DNA of 6,506 nt. Source: an uncultured Microbacteriaceae bacterium. GTDB taxonomy: Bacteria; Actinomycetota; Actinomycetes; Actinomycetales; Microbacteriaceae. The stretch is from assembly GCA_903907615.1 (NCBI GenBank), contig CAIVOR010000290.1, positions 1 to 6,506 of the forward strand, given 5' to 3'. Position 1 is the first letter of the stretch, and each line of letters opens with the position of its first letter. The position numbers and the translations under genes are program-made. Positions 1 through 6,091 of the stretch are shown in pieces. Below the pieces are notes generated by a model that had not been told where the DNA came from, searched no databases, and saw only the letters and a program-made list of their open reading frames with translations.

Positions 1-755
1 CCGAGCATTGCGTAGCCGGCGGCAATGGCAATGTCGGCAACACGAACCGTGCGCACGGTGTCGTTGAAGTCAATGACTCCCTGCACGCGCACGGGGTGAG
101 CGGGATTCACGAGAACGTTGTGCGTGTTGAGGTCCTGGTGAACCGTGGCGACCGGAAGTCCCTCGAGTCCGGCAAAAGCGGCGGCCGCGTACGCCATGAT
201 TTCGCGAACTATTCGCGTCTCGGCGGATTCCGGCAACCGATCCAGCGACTCGTGCAGCGCCTCCAGCGAACGGGTAAGCACCCAGAAATGTTCGGGCAGT
301 CCGGGTGGTGGAACGAGGTCGCCCAGCGCCGCGGTGAGCTGAGCTGACACCGCGCCAAGGTCGGAGAGGAACTCCGGCCCGGGAACCACGTCGAGGCTCG
401 ACATCAACTCGCCCTCGAGATAACTCAGCACGCGGACGACGTGCGTCACGTCGGCGACGTCGATCGAAACGCGAAGGGCCCCCGACAGCGCGGGAACAAG
501 GTGAGGCACCTCGAACCCAAAGGAGTGCTCGGCCAGGCGCACGTGAACCATTTCCTGCCAGATGAGCTCGGGCGCGTCGATGACATCGGGGCGCGCCTTG
601 ACGAGGAAGGCTTCGCCCGAGTCGCTTGCCATGCGGATGCTGGCATCTGTCTCGCCCTCAATCACCATGGTGGGCGTCAGACTCAGCCCATAAATCTGGC
701 CCAGATCGCTGGCGAGCCGAGCCACGACCGCGTCGGAAAAGTGGACGAGCGTCAT
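1..755 (-). CDS. APH-fold small-molecule kinase, hydroxylysine kinase-like (3' end off the window)
   Basis: Starts at ATG 755-753 and reads without a stop to the left edge, giving 251 complete codons. Family knowledge: hydroxylysine kinase-like APH enzymes are about 330-370 residues and transfer phosphate from ATP or GTP to a substrate hydroxyl in the cytoplasm. Seen: an N-lobe lysine (K53 in FLVKARPDV), the catalytic loop HQDLNTHNVLV (H206-V216, catalytic D208, metal-binding N213), and GVIDFNDTVRTVRVADIA with D229 at the DFG-equivalent metal site. The pattern of IIHxDxNxxNVLV followed by IDFxD and a DIAIAAGYAML helix resembles hydroxylysine kinase (HYKK/AGPHD1) and the kinase half of bacterial kinase-aminotransferase fusions more than antibiotic phosphotransferases. 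Its ATG overlaps the upstream gene's TGA (ATGA), and no clear Shine-Dalgarno precedes it, so translation is probably coupled. A role in phosphorylating the substrate of the neighbouring phospho-lyase is inference. Family certain; substrate unknown; homoserine or aminoglycoside kinase activity is less likely. Confidence 0.88.
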   Translation of the reverse strand, partial: MTLVHFSDAVVARLASDLGQIYGLSLTPTMVIEGETDASIRMASDSGEAFLVKARPDVIDAPELIWQEMVHVRLAEHSFGFEVPHLVPALSGALRVSIDVADVTHVVRVLSYLEGELMSSLDVVPGPEFLSDLGAVSAQLTAALGDLVPPPGLPEHFWVLTRSLEALHESLDRLPESAETRIVREIMAYAAAAFAGLEGLPVATVHQDLNTHNVLVNPAHPVRVQGVIDFNDTVRTVRVADIAIAAGYAML

Positions 756-2023
756 TGCCGGAGTGCAGCGAGGGTGTCGTCGAGGGCACTCACCACGCGC
801 TCGACGTGCGTGGGCTGGAACACGAGCGGTGGACGCACCTTGAGCACGGTGCCTTGCGGACCGGTCGAGCTTATGAGCACACCTCGATTGCGTAGCCCGT
901 TGACGATGGCGTCCACGAGGACCTTGCTCTCGGCCGGCGTCTCGCGAACCGTTGACAAATCTCCGCCGGCAATGAGGCCCGTGCCGCGAACGGTTGCGGT
1001 GAGACCGTGGGCCGCCAGTGTCTCGCCCAGTCCCTGCCGAAGCAGCGCTCCAGTCGTGACGACGGTGGCCAAAACATCGAGGCGTTCGAGTTCGTCGAGC
1101 ACCGCGTCGGCGGCGGCGATGCACACCGGATTACCGCCGAACGTATTGAAGTAGCGGAACGTGTCGCCGTAGGCGTCGAGGAGTTGAGCAGTGCCCACGA
1201 GCGCGGCGATGGGTAGCCCGTTACCCATGGGCTTTCCCAAGATGACGAGGTCGGGCACAATGCCGTGCCGGTCGAAGCCCCACAGGTGCGTGCCGGTGCG
1301 CCCGAAGCCGGACTGCACCTCATCGGCGATAAACACGCCGCCCGCAGCGCGAACGGCCTCGCGGACCGGAGCCATGAAGCCGACAGGATCCGTGTAAACG
1401 CCGTCGCTCGTCAATACCTGATCCATGATGAGTCCGGCGAAACCCACACCCCGCGCCTCGAGAGTAGCGATGGCCTCGCGCACCCGCCGCGCAAACTCTT
1501 CTCCTCCGTCGCCCGCGGCAAGGGCATCCTCCGGAACGTCAACGAGCGCGATGCGGTCGTCGAGATAACGACGCGACAGGCTCGGGCTCACGGCATGGGT
1601 TGCTGCGGTGGTGCCGTGATACGCGTTCGAGGTGGCAATCACTCCCTCGTGCCCGGTCGTAAACCGAGCCACTTGGAGCGCGAGGTCAACCGCTTCGCTG
1701 CCCGAACACGTGAAAATCGTCTTATTCAGCGCGGCGGGAAACAAGCTCTCGAGGCGCGACGCGTACTCGGCAACAGACGGATAGATGTAGCGCGTGTGCG
1801 TATTAGCGATGCGCAACTGTGCGGCGACGCGGTCGGCAACGTGCGCATTGCTGTGTCCCACGACGGGCACGTTGTTGTAGACATCCAGTAGCGGGGTGCC
1901 CGACGCGTCGTGAATCCAGACGCCCTCGGTGTGGTCCACCACCACCGGATTCTCGTAGAACAGGCGATACGACGACGGCAGTGCCTCGCGCCGCGCATCC
2001 AGAGGCGACGTCTCGGCGGTCAT
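752..2023 (-). CDS. Class III PLP enzyme, AGXT2-like phospho-lyase / aminotransferase
   Basis: A 423-residue fold-type I PLP enzyme, full length for class III. Seen: cofactor loops SGSEA (107-111) and NAYHGTT (133-139), the PLP-pyridine aspartate D234 in FIADEVQSGFGRTG, the Schiff-base lysine K264 in GKPMGNGLPIA, the FNTFGGNP loop (292-299), and a C-terminal LKVRPPLVF (394-402). The early block YNNVPVVGHSNAHV plus NTHTRY, with GKPMGNG, matches the AGXT2/AGXT2L group, which includes ethanolamine-phosphate and 5-phosphohydroxylysine phospho-lyases; these release phosphate and ammonia and leave an aldehyde. From memory, an Arthrobacter aurescens member acts on phosphoethanolamine. The adjacent kinase, overlapping by 4 nt, favours phospho-lyase over true transaminase, but this is inference. 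The start is ATG 2023 because GGGGAG (2038-2033) lies 9 nt upstream and the family begins here; the frame is open to 2209, but that extension lies inside hyuB and has no homology-like content. It begins 4 nt after the hyuB stop. Confidence 0.9.
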   Translation of the reverse strand: MTAETSPLDARREALPSSYRLFYENPVVVDHTEGVWIHDASGTPLLDVYNNVPVVGHSNAHVADRVAAQLRIANTHTRYIYPSVAEYASRLESLFPAALNKTIFTCSGSEAVDLALQVARFTTGHEGVIATSNAYHGTTAATHAVSPSLSRRYLDDRIALVDVPEDALAAGDGGEEFARRVREAIATLEARGVGFAGLIMDQVLTSDGVYTDPVGFMAPVREAVRAAGGVFIADEVQSGFGRTGTHLWGFDRHGIVPDLVILGKPMGNGLPIAALVGTAQLLDAYGDTFRYFNTFGGNPVCIAAADAVLDELERLDVLATVVTTGALLRQGLGETLAAHGLTATVRGTGLIAGGDLSTVRETPAESKVLVDAIVNGLRNRGVLISSTGPQGTVLKVRPPLVFQPTHVERVVSALDDTLAALRQ

Positions 2024-2027
2024 GACC

Positions 2028-3800
2028 CTATTCTCCCCGGAGGGCAGCCGTCGCGGCGACATCCACCTCAAGCGAGGCGTCAATGCGGTCGCTGGTGAAC
2101 ACGACTCCGTAGTCGTTGCGGGCACTCGCCAACGAGACGAAACCGGCCAATACGTCGGTGCGCACACTCTCGGCGGGGCGATCGTGCGGATTTCCGTATC
2201 CGCCTCCACCGCTCAACCGGTGTCCCACCATCTCGCCACGCGCGAGCGTGACGCTGCCAATGAGCGGCGCCGACACTTCGGCTCCCCCCTCGCGCAACAC
2301 ATAGGGCTCGGACGGTGCGGCATCGCCGCCGCCGGCCACACCCCGCGGCGGGTTGACGTTGCCATCGGTCACGTAGTGAGCTGTCATCTGGTCGACCACC
2401 GGCCCGTACTCGCACACGATTCCCGGCGCGCCGCGCCACTGACCGACACCGCCCGAGTCGGTGCGCACGCGCATTTGTCGGATGAGGATCGGGTACTTCT
2501 GCTCGTCCACCTCAACGCTGTCGCGCAGCATCAGGCCGTTTGTCACCGAATTGCCGAACGTGACCCAGCCGTCATAGCCAGGACCGCCCGGTCCACCCTG
2601 ACTCCCGATGAAGAGTTGGTTGACGAACGTCGCGTTGTTTCCACCACGCGTGTCCTGACCCGAAATCACGGCGAAACCGGGACCGAGACCGTTGGACCCC
2701 TCGGCCATTCCCTGACCGGGCCAGCGTTCGGCAATGATGCGCTGCGTGGTCATCACGAGGCGCTCCCCCACATTGGTGGTGGCCACGGATGTGGAGTGCG
2801 GAAACTGGGGGCGACCCACGATGCAGTTGTCGCGAATCATGACCTCGATGCAGCGGAAACTGCCCGCATTTCGGGGCACCGAGGCATCGAGGCAGTTGAG
2901 CACACCGGTCATCGAATTGTTGATCGAGCACGTTTCCGACTCGTTCATTCCGCCATCGATGCAGTCGATGTTGTCGCGCAGGTCGATGACGATGCGCCCC
3001 TCATCTGGCTTCACCTCGATGGAGACGTTAATAGTGAGCCCGTCGGGCGCGAGGTCTCCCACCGGGTCGTGCACTCCAAAGCCCGAAGCCACACCGGGCT
3101 CCATGCGCGAGATGGTGTCTTTCATGAGGACCTCGGAATAGTCGAACCAATCCTCGATGTAGTCCTTGATGACCTCAAGACCGTACTTGGCACACAGCGC
3201 CTTGAGGCCGCGTTCGCCGATGCGCGCCGCGCCCACCATGGCGAGGTAGTCGCCGTACCACTGGTTGGGCACGCGAATCCGACTGCGGCACATGGTGATG
3301 ATGTCGTCGATGTCGGTGAAATCACGCTGAACCTTGATGGCCGTGAAAACCAGCGCGCCCTCTTCGTAAACATCTTTGGCAAACGGCATGTAAGTAGTGG
3401 GGGCCGAGTTTCCGATGTCGGCCTGGTGCGCCTTGGCCAGCGTGGTGAACATGTGCACCCCGTCGACAAAGACCGGCACCATGAGCGTGTGGTCGGCCGC
3501 GTGCGTGTTACCTGCGTAGGGGTCGTTGTGCAGGAAGGCGTCTCCCTCGCGCAGATCCGGGTGTCGCCGGGTCATGGCTTCACCCAGCCGCTCACCGCCG
3601 ATGACGTGAACGGGGAGCCCCTCGGCCGTGGCGAGCAGGCGATTGTCACCCGTGATGATGGAGCACGAGAAGTCGCGAGCCATGTTGAGCACCGCCGAGC
3701 GGCCGGCACGCAGCAGCGTGTTTTCCATCTCGCGAACAATGCCGTCGAGCCGGTTGGCAATGACCGACATATCGATGACGTCTGTCTTATAGGTGCGCAT
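2028..3800 (-). CDS. hyuB: Hydantoinase B / oxoprolinase family protein, metal-binding subunit (HyuB-like)
   Basis: A 590-residue HyuB, the usual subunit length. The family partners HyuA in ATP-dependent cytoplasmic opening of 5-oxoproline, N-methylhydantoin, caprolactam and related rings; carboxylase alpha subunits are distant relatives. Seen in order: ARDFSCSI with conserved D43, HNDPYAGNTHAADHT (91-105), KAHQADIG (123-130), DSGGVGQWRGAPG (448-460), GGGGYGNP (531-538), and the typical YGVVF tail (564-568). H100, D103 and H125 have the same spacing as the metal ligands recalled for acetone carboxylase alpha (His150, Asp153, His175), so the metal site looks intact. The ATG shares its A with the hyuA TAA (TAATG), and GGGAG at 3814-3810 lies 9 nt upstream; equimolar coupled synthesis with HyuA is expected. 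Nothing is broken. Which ring is opened cannot be told from sequence; the symbol names the family only. Confidence 0.93.
   Translation of the reverse strand: MRTYKTDVIDMSVIANRLDGIVREMENTLLRAGRSAVLNMARDFSCSIITGDNRLLATAEGLPVHVIGGERLGEAMTRRHPDLREGDAFLHNDPYAGNTHAADHTLMVPVFVDGVHMFTTLAKAHQADIGNSAPTTYMPFAKDVYEEGALVFTAIKVQRDFTDIDDIITMCRSRIRVPNQWYGDYLAMVGAARIGERGLKALCAKYGLEVIKDYIEDWFDYSEVLMKDTISRMEPGVASGFGVHDPVGDLAPDGLTINVSIEVKPDEGRIVIDLRDNIDCIDGGMNESETCSINNSMTGVLNCLDASVPRNAGSFRCIEVMIRDNCIVGRPQFPHSTSVATTNVGERLVMTTQRIIAERWPGQGMAEGSNGLGPGFAVISGQDTRGGNNATFVNQLFIGSQGGPGGPGYDGWVTFGNSVTNGLMLRDSVEVDEQKYPILIRQMRVRTDSGGVGQWRGAPGIVCEYGPVVDQMTAHYVTDGNVNPPRGVAGGGDAAPSEPYVLREGGAEVSAPLIGSVTLARGEMVGHRLSGGGGYGNPHDRPAESVRTDVLAGFVSLASARNDYGVVFTSDRIDASLEVDVAATAALRGE
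2033..2038 (-). promoter_or_regulatory. Shine-Dalgarno for the PLP enzyme, inside the hyuB 3' end
   Basis: GGGGAG lies within the last codons of hyuB, 9 nt before ATG 2023. It supports the short start for the PLP enzyme over the long open frame reaching 2209. Confidence 0.6.
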
Positions 3801-5899
3801 TAGTGCGAGCTCCCGTCTGCCCCGATGTGGAGTTGGTAGTTACCGGAGTCGAGAATCTCAAGCCGGTGACCGGGATACACGACGAGCGTCGTGGTGTCTT
3901 CACGCACGATTGCCGGACCGGTAACTTCTCCGAGCTCGCGCATGCGCTGCGCCGAGACGAGTCTCGCGTCGACCCACCCGGTCTCACGGAAGTAGGTGGG
4001 GCGCACGCCCTCCGCATCGGACTCGGCAGGCTGGTCGATAAAGATGTTGCGCTCATCGTTTCCGGCGAGGCGTGCGGTGGCTCGGGCGCCATAGCCCAGA
4101 ATCTCGACGTGCTCGCCCTCCTCAAACACGCCAAAGACCCGCTGGTGCTCCTCGTGGAAGCGGTTCTCAATATCCGTCGCCGTGATGGCGCGGGCATCGT
4201 CGTAGGAACCGAGCGATACCGTGAGCTCCCACGCCTGCATGGGATAGCGCGCGTGCAGGTAGAACTCGATGCCGGTCGACGAAATGGTCGCCGGGTCAAT
4301 GGAGTCAAGGAACTCCTGGCCCTGGCGGTGAACCTGAGCAAACGCGTCGTTGATCAACTGAAAGTCGGGCGAGCCGGTTGTTTGGAACGTGACGATGTCG
4401 AACTCCGACAGGACGTCGGAGTGGGCGGCGCCGTAGGCGCTCATCGCGCCGGCGCTCTTGGGCAGAATCACGGTTCGGGCACCGAGCTCGGCGGCCACCA
4501 TGCCGACGTTGATGCCCGAGGCGCCGCCCCCCGCCACGAGCACAATTTCGCGCGTATCAATGCCTTTGGATACCGTCTTTTCACGAATAGCCGTCACGAT
4601 GTTGTCAACGGAGATGCGCATGGCGGCGATAGCCGCAGCTTCCGTTGTCATGCCCAGTCGTGTGGCCAACTCGGCGATTGCCGCCTCGGCGTCGGCCTTC
4701 TTGAGCTCGAGGCGTCCGCCGAGAAAGTTGGACGAGTCGAGATAGCCGAGCACGAGTGCGGCATCCGTAATGGTGGGTTCTGTTCCCCCGCGGCCGTAAC
4801 AGACGGGCCCGGGCTCAGATCCCGCGCTCTGTGGGCCGACCTGCATGAGACCGCCCGAGTCGATACGAATGATGGAACCACCTCCGGCGCCGATGCTTTC
4901 AATATCGACGGACCGCGTGCCGGTGATGTCACCAATCCACTTACCGCCGAGCCACGTCTCGTTGGTGCGCTCGATGCGACCCGCTTGAATAACCGACAGG
5001 TCGAACGTCGTGCCGCCCATGTCGGTCACCAGCACGGTGTTGCCCGCCGCACCGCCGGGCACGTCGCTATCCACCTCGCGCACCGCTGCCACGGGAGCCA
5101 GCGAAGGGCCCGAACCGATGGAGTACACGGGCTTGGCCGCGATGCGGTCGGCGCTCCAGCCGCCACCGTAGGACGTCGAAATCAGCAGGCTGCCGGTGAA
5201 TCCCGCCTCGTCGAGGTCTGACTGCAGGTCGCCGAAGAATTTCTGCATGGCCGGCTTGAGGGAGGCGTCGATGGCGGTGGATGACGCGCGGCGGTACTCG
5301 CGGATGCTGGGATTCACCTCGTGCGACAGCGTGACGGGAATGTCCGGCAACTGGTCGCTCAGAATCTCGGCCACGCGACGTTCGTGTGCCGGGTTGGCAA
5401 TAGACCAGAGAAGGCTGATGCCCACGGCTTCAACACCGGCAGACGCGCAGGCCCGAGCGGCCGCGCGCACCGAGTCCTCGTTGAGGGGAATATGCACGCT
5501 GCCGTCGGCCAACATCCGCTCGTCAATCTCGAACGTGAGGTGGCGTGGCACCAGGGGTGGCCGAAAGTGCATCCGACGGAACGGGTCGGGCTTGCCACCC
5601 TCACGCAACAACAGGATGTCGGGGAAACCGTTCGTGACAAGAAGCGCGGTCTTGGCCGTGCGCGCCGTGACCACCATGTTGGTCGAGCGCGTGGTGCCGT
5701 AGTTAATCTGAACCGACTGGCGGATGAGGTCGGTAACTTCCACGCCAATCGTGGCCGCGATATCGATGAGCCCCTGCTCAATCGCAAGGTAGGCGCGGTC
5801 GCGAGTGGTGAGCGCCTTTGACATGTAAATCTGGCTGTTGGCGTCCTTCACCACGACATCGGTAAAAGTACCGCCGGTGTCGACAGATATCCGATACAC
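3800..5899 (-). CDS. hyuA: Hydantoinase A / oxoprolinase family protein, ATP-binding subunit (HyuA-like)
   Basis: A 699-residue HyuA, full length. Family members have an actin/hexokinase-like ATPase fold and phosphorylate the ring amide or enol so that HyuB can complete hydrolysis. Seen: N-terminal phosphate-1 motif DTGGTFTDVVV (7-17), NYGTTRSTN (67-74), IREYRRASSTAID (199-211), second phosphate motif VTDMGGTTFDLSVI (291-304), IGAGGGSI (336-343), SAGSEPGPVCYGRGG (358-372) with TDAALVLG (378-385), adenosine motif LVAGGGASG (454-462), ILPKSAGAMSAYG (478-490), and C-terminal GPAIVREDTTTLVV (661-674). The start is GTG 5899 because GAGGAGG (5910-5904) precedes it by 4 nt and the DTGGTFTD motif then sits at residue 7, as is usual. 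An in-frame ATG at 6004 would add 35 residues with no family character. It is the first gene of the four-gene operon. Substrate not determinable; 5-oxoprolinase, hydantoinase and lactamase are all possible. Confidence 0.93.
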   Translation of the reverse strand: MYRISVDTGGTFTDVVVKDANSQIYMSKALTTRDRAYLAIEQGLIDIAATIGVEVTDLIRQSVQINYGTTRSTNMVVTARTAKTALLVTNGFPDILLLREGGKPDPFRRMHFRPPLVPRHLTFEIDERMLADGSVHIPLNEDSVRAAARACASAGVEAVGISLLWSIANPAHERRVAEILSDQLPDIPVTLSHEVNPSIREYRRASSTAIDASLKPAMQKFFGDLQSDLDEAGFTGSLLISTSYGGGWSADRIAAKPVYSIGSGPSLAPVAAVREVDSDVPGGAAGNTVLVTDMGGTTFDLSVIQAGRIERTNETWLGGKWIGDITGTRSVDIESIGAGGGSIIRIDSGGLMQVGPQSAGSEPGPVCYGRGGTEPTITDAALVLGYLDSSNFLGGRLELKKADAEAAIAELATRLGMTTEAAAIAAMRISVDNIVTAIREKTVSKGIDTREIVLVAGGGASGINVGMVAAELGARTVILPKSAGAMSAYGAAHSDVLSEFDIVTFQTTGSPDFQLINDAFAQVHRQGQEFLDSIDPATISSTGIEFYLHARYPMQAWELTVSLGSYDDARAITATDIENRFHEEHQRVFGVFEEGEHVEILGYGARATARLAGNDERNIFIDQPAESDAEGVRPTYFRETGWVDARLVSAQRMRELGEVTGPAIVREDTTTLVVYPGHRLEILDSGNYQLHIGADGSSH

Positions 5900-5903
5900 G
5901 ATG

Positions 5904-5910
5904 CCTCCTC
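5904..5910 (-). promoter_or_regulatory. Shine-Dalgarno for hyuA, decides the GTG start
   Basis: GAGGAGG on the minus strand is nearly fully complementary to the 16S anti-Shine-Dalgarno and lies 4 nt before GTG 5899. It is the strongest ribosome binding site in the window and is the reason for rejecting the in-frame starts further upstream at 6004 and 5935. Confidence 0.8.
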
Positions 5911-5960
5911 GCAGGTCACGTCGTGCCGTGGCCACGGTGACCGCGGCTTCCTCTTCGACT

Positions 5961-5978
5961 CTGTCACCTGAGTGGCAG
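5961..5978. repeat. Imperfect palindrome, candidate operator
   Basis: CTGTCACCTGAGTGGCAG consists of two 7-nt arms around a 4-nt centre (CTGA) with a single mismatch (T5964 against G5975). Its centre lies about 70 bp upstream of the hyuA GTG, a usual place for a dimeric regulator such as a GntR or TetR protein, but no regulator gene is present and the family cannot be named. Confidence 0.4.
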
Positions 5979-6078
5979 GGCGAACAACGCCCGGCGTGTG
6001 TCAATATGAGACCCGCCGCGTCGGGGAGCGGGATTGCTCCGAGACTGTTCGCTTGCCAGCGTGCCGCACGAGGTTGGC

Positions 6079-6084
6079 TAGGCT
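6079..6084 (+). promoter_or_regulatory. Candidate -10 box (TANNNT) for a leaderless transcript
   Basis: TAGGCT fits the actinobacterial TANNNT -10 pattern and ends 7 nt before GTG 6092, so transcription would begin at the start codon itself. No Shine-Dalgarno is present between the box and the GTG, which agrees with leaderless initiation. A TTGCCA at 6053-6058 is a possible -35, but the 20-nt spacing is long. Confidence 0.5.
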
Positions 6085-6091
6085 TCTGGGC

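Larger units (their letters stand above)
5900..6091. promoter_or_regulatory. Divergent intergenic region between the hyu operon and the membrane-protein gene
   Basis: This 192-bp spacer is the only sizeable non-coding stretch in the window and must hold the promoter of the minus-strand operon unless that is read from further upstream, which the divergent neighbour rules against. It contains an 18-bp imperfect palindrome (5961-5978), a GGGCG-AACAA-CGCCC hairpin (5978-5992), a GGAGC-6 nt-GCTCC inverted repeat (6025-6040), and the hyuA ribosome binding site. For the minus strand I see only a weak -10 candidate (CATATT, 6008-6003) and an isolated TTGACA (6004-5999) without a matching -10, so the operon's start point is not assigned. 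Confidence 0.6.

Noticed and set aside
1..755. Aminoglycoside antibiotic resistance gene
   Set aside because: The APH fold is shared by many metabolic kinases; the coupling to a phospho-lyase-type enzyme and a catabolic operon and the HYKK-like motif context point to metabolism, not resistance.
441..1154. 237-codon plus-strand open frame across the PLP enzyme/kinase junction
   Set aside because: Antisense to two genes with clear motifs; its translation is low-complexity S/T/R-rich in the second half, typical of a shadow frame.
2024..2209. N-terminal extension of the PLP enzyme from an ATG at 2209
   Set aside because: The extra 62 codons lie inside hyuB in another frame and have no family resemblance, while ATG 2023 has its own ribosome binding site and fits the family's N-terminus.
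2022..3803. 593-codon plus-strand open frame almost exactly opposite hyuB
   Set aside because: It mirrors hyuB codon by codon and lacks any recognisable family; high third-position G+C of the real gene suppresses stops on the opposite strand. hyuB has unmistakable family motifs.
3803..5221. 472-codon plus-strand open frame opposite hyuA
   Set aside because: Antisense shadow of hyuA with composition rich in H, R, V, G and D and no domain-like motifs.
5978..5992. GGGCG-AACAA-CGCCC as a transcription terminator
   Set aside because: Only five base pairs, no T-tract on either strand, and it sits upstream of both divergent genes, where no transcript from either should end.
5900..6004. N-terminal extension of HyuA from ATG 6004
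   Set aside because: It would place 35 non-homologous residues before the conserved N-terminal ATP motif and would read through the GAGGAGG site; GTG 5899 fits better.
5999..6004. Perfect TTGACA (minus strand) as the -35 box of the hyu operon
   Set aside because: No acceptable -10 lies 16-18 nt downstream (the sequence there is GC-rich, around GCCCTG), so the hexamer alone is not enough to call a promoter.
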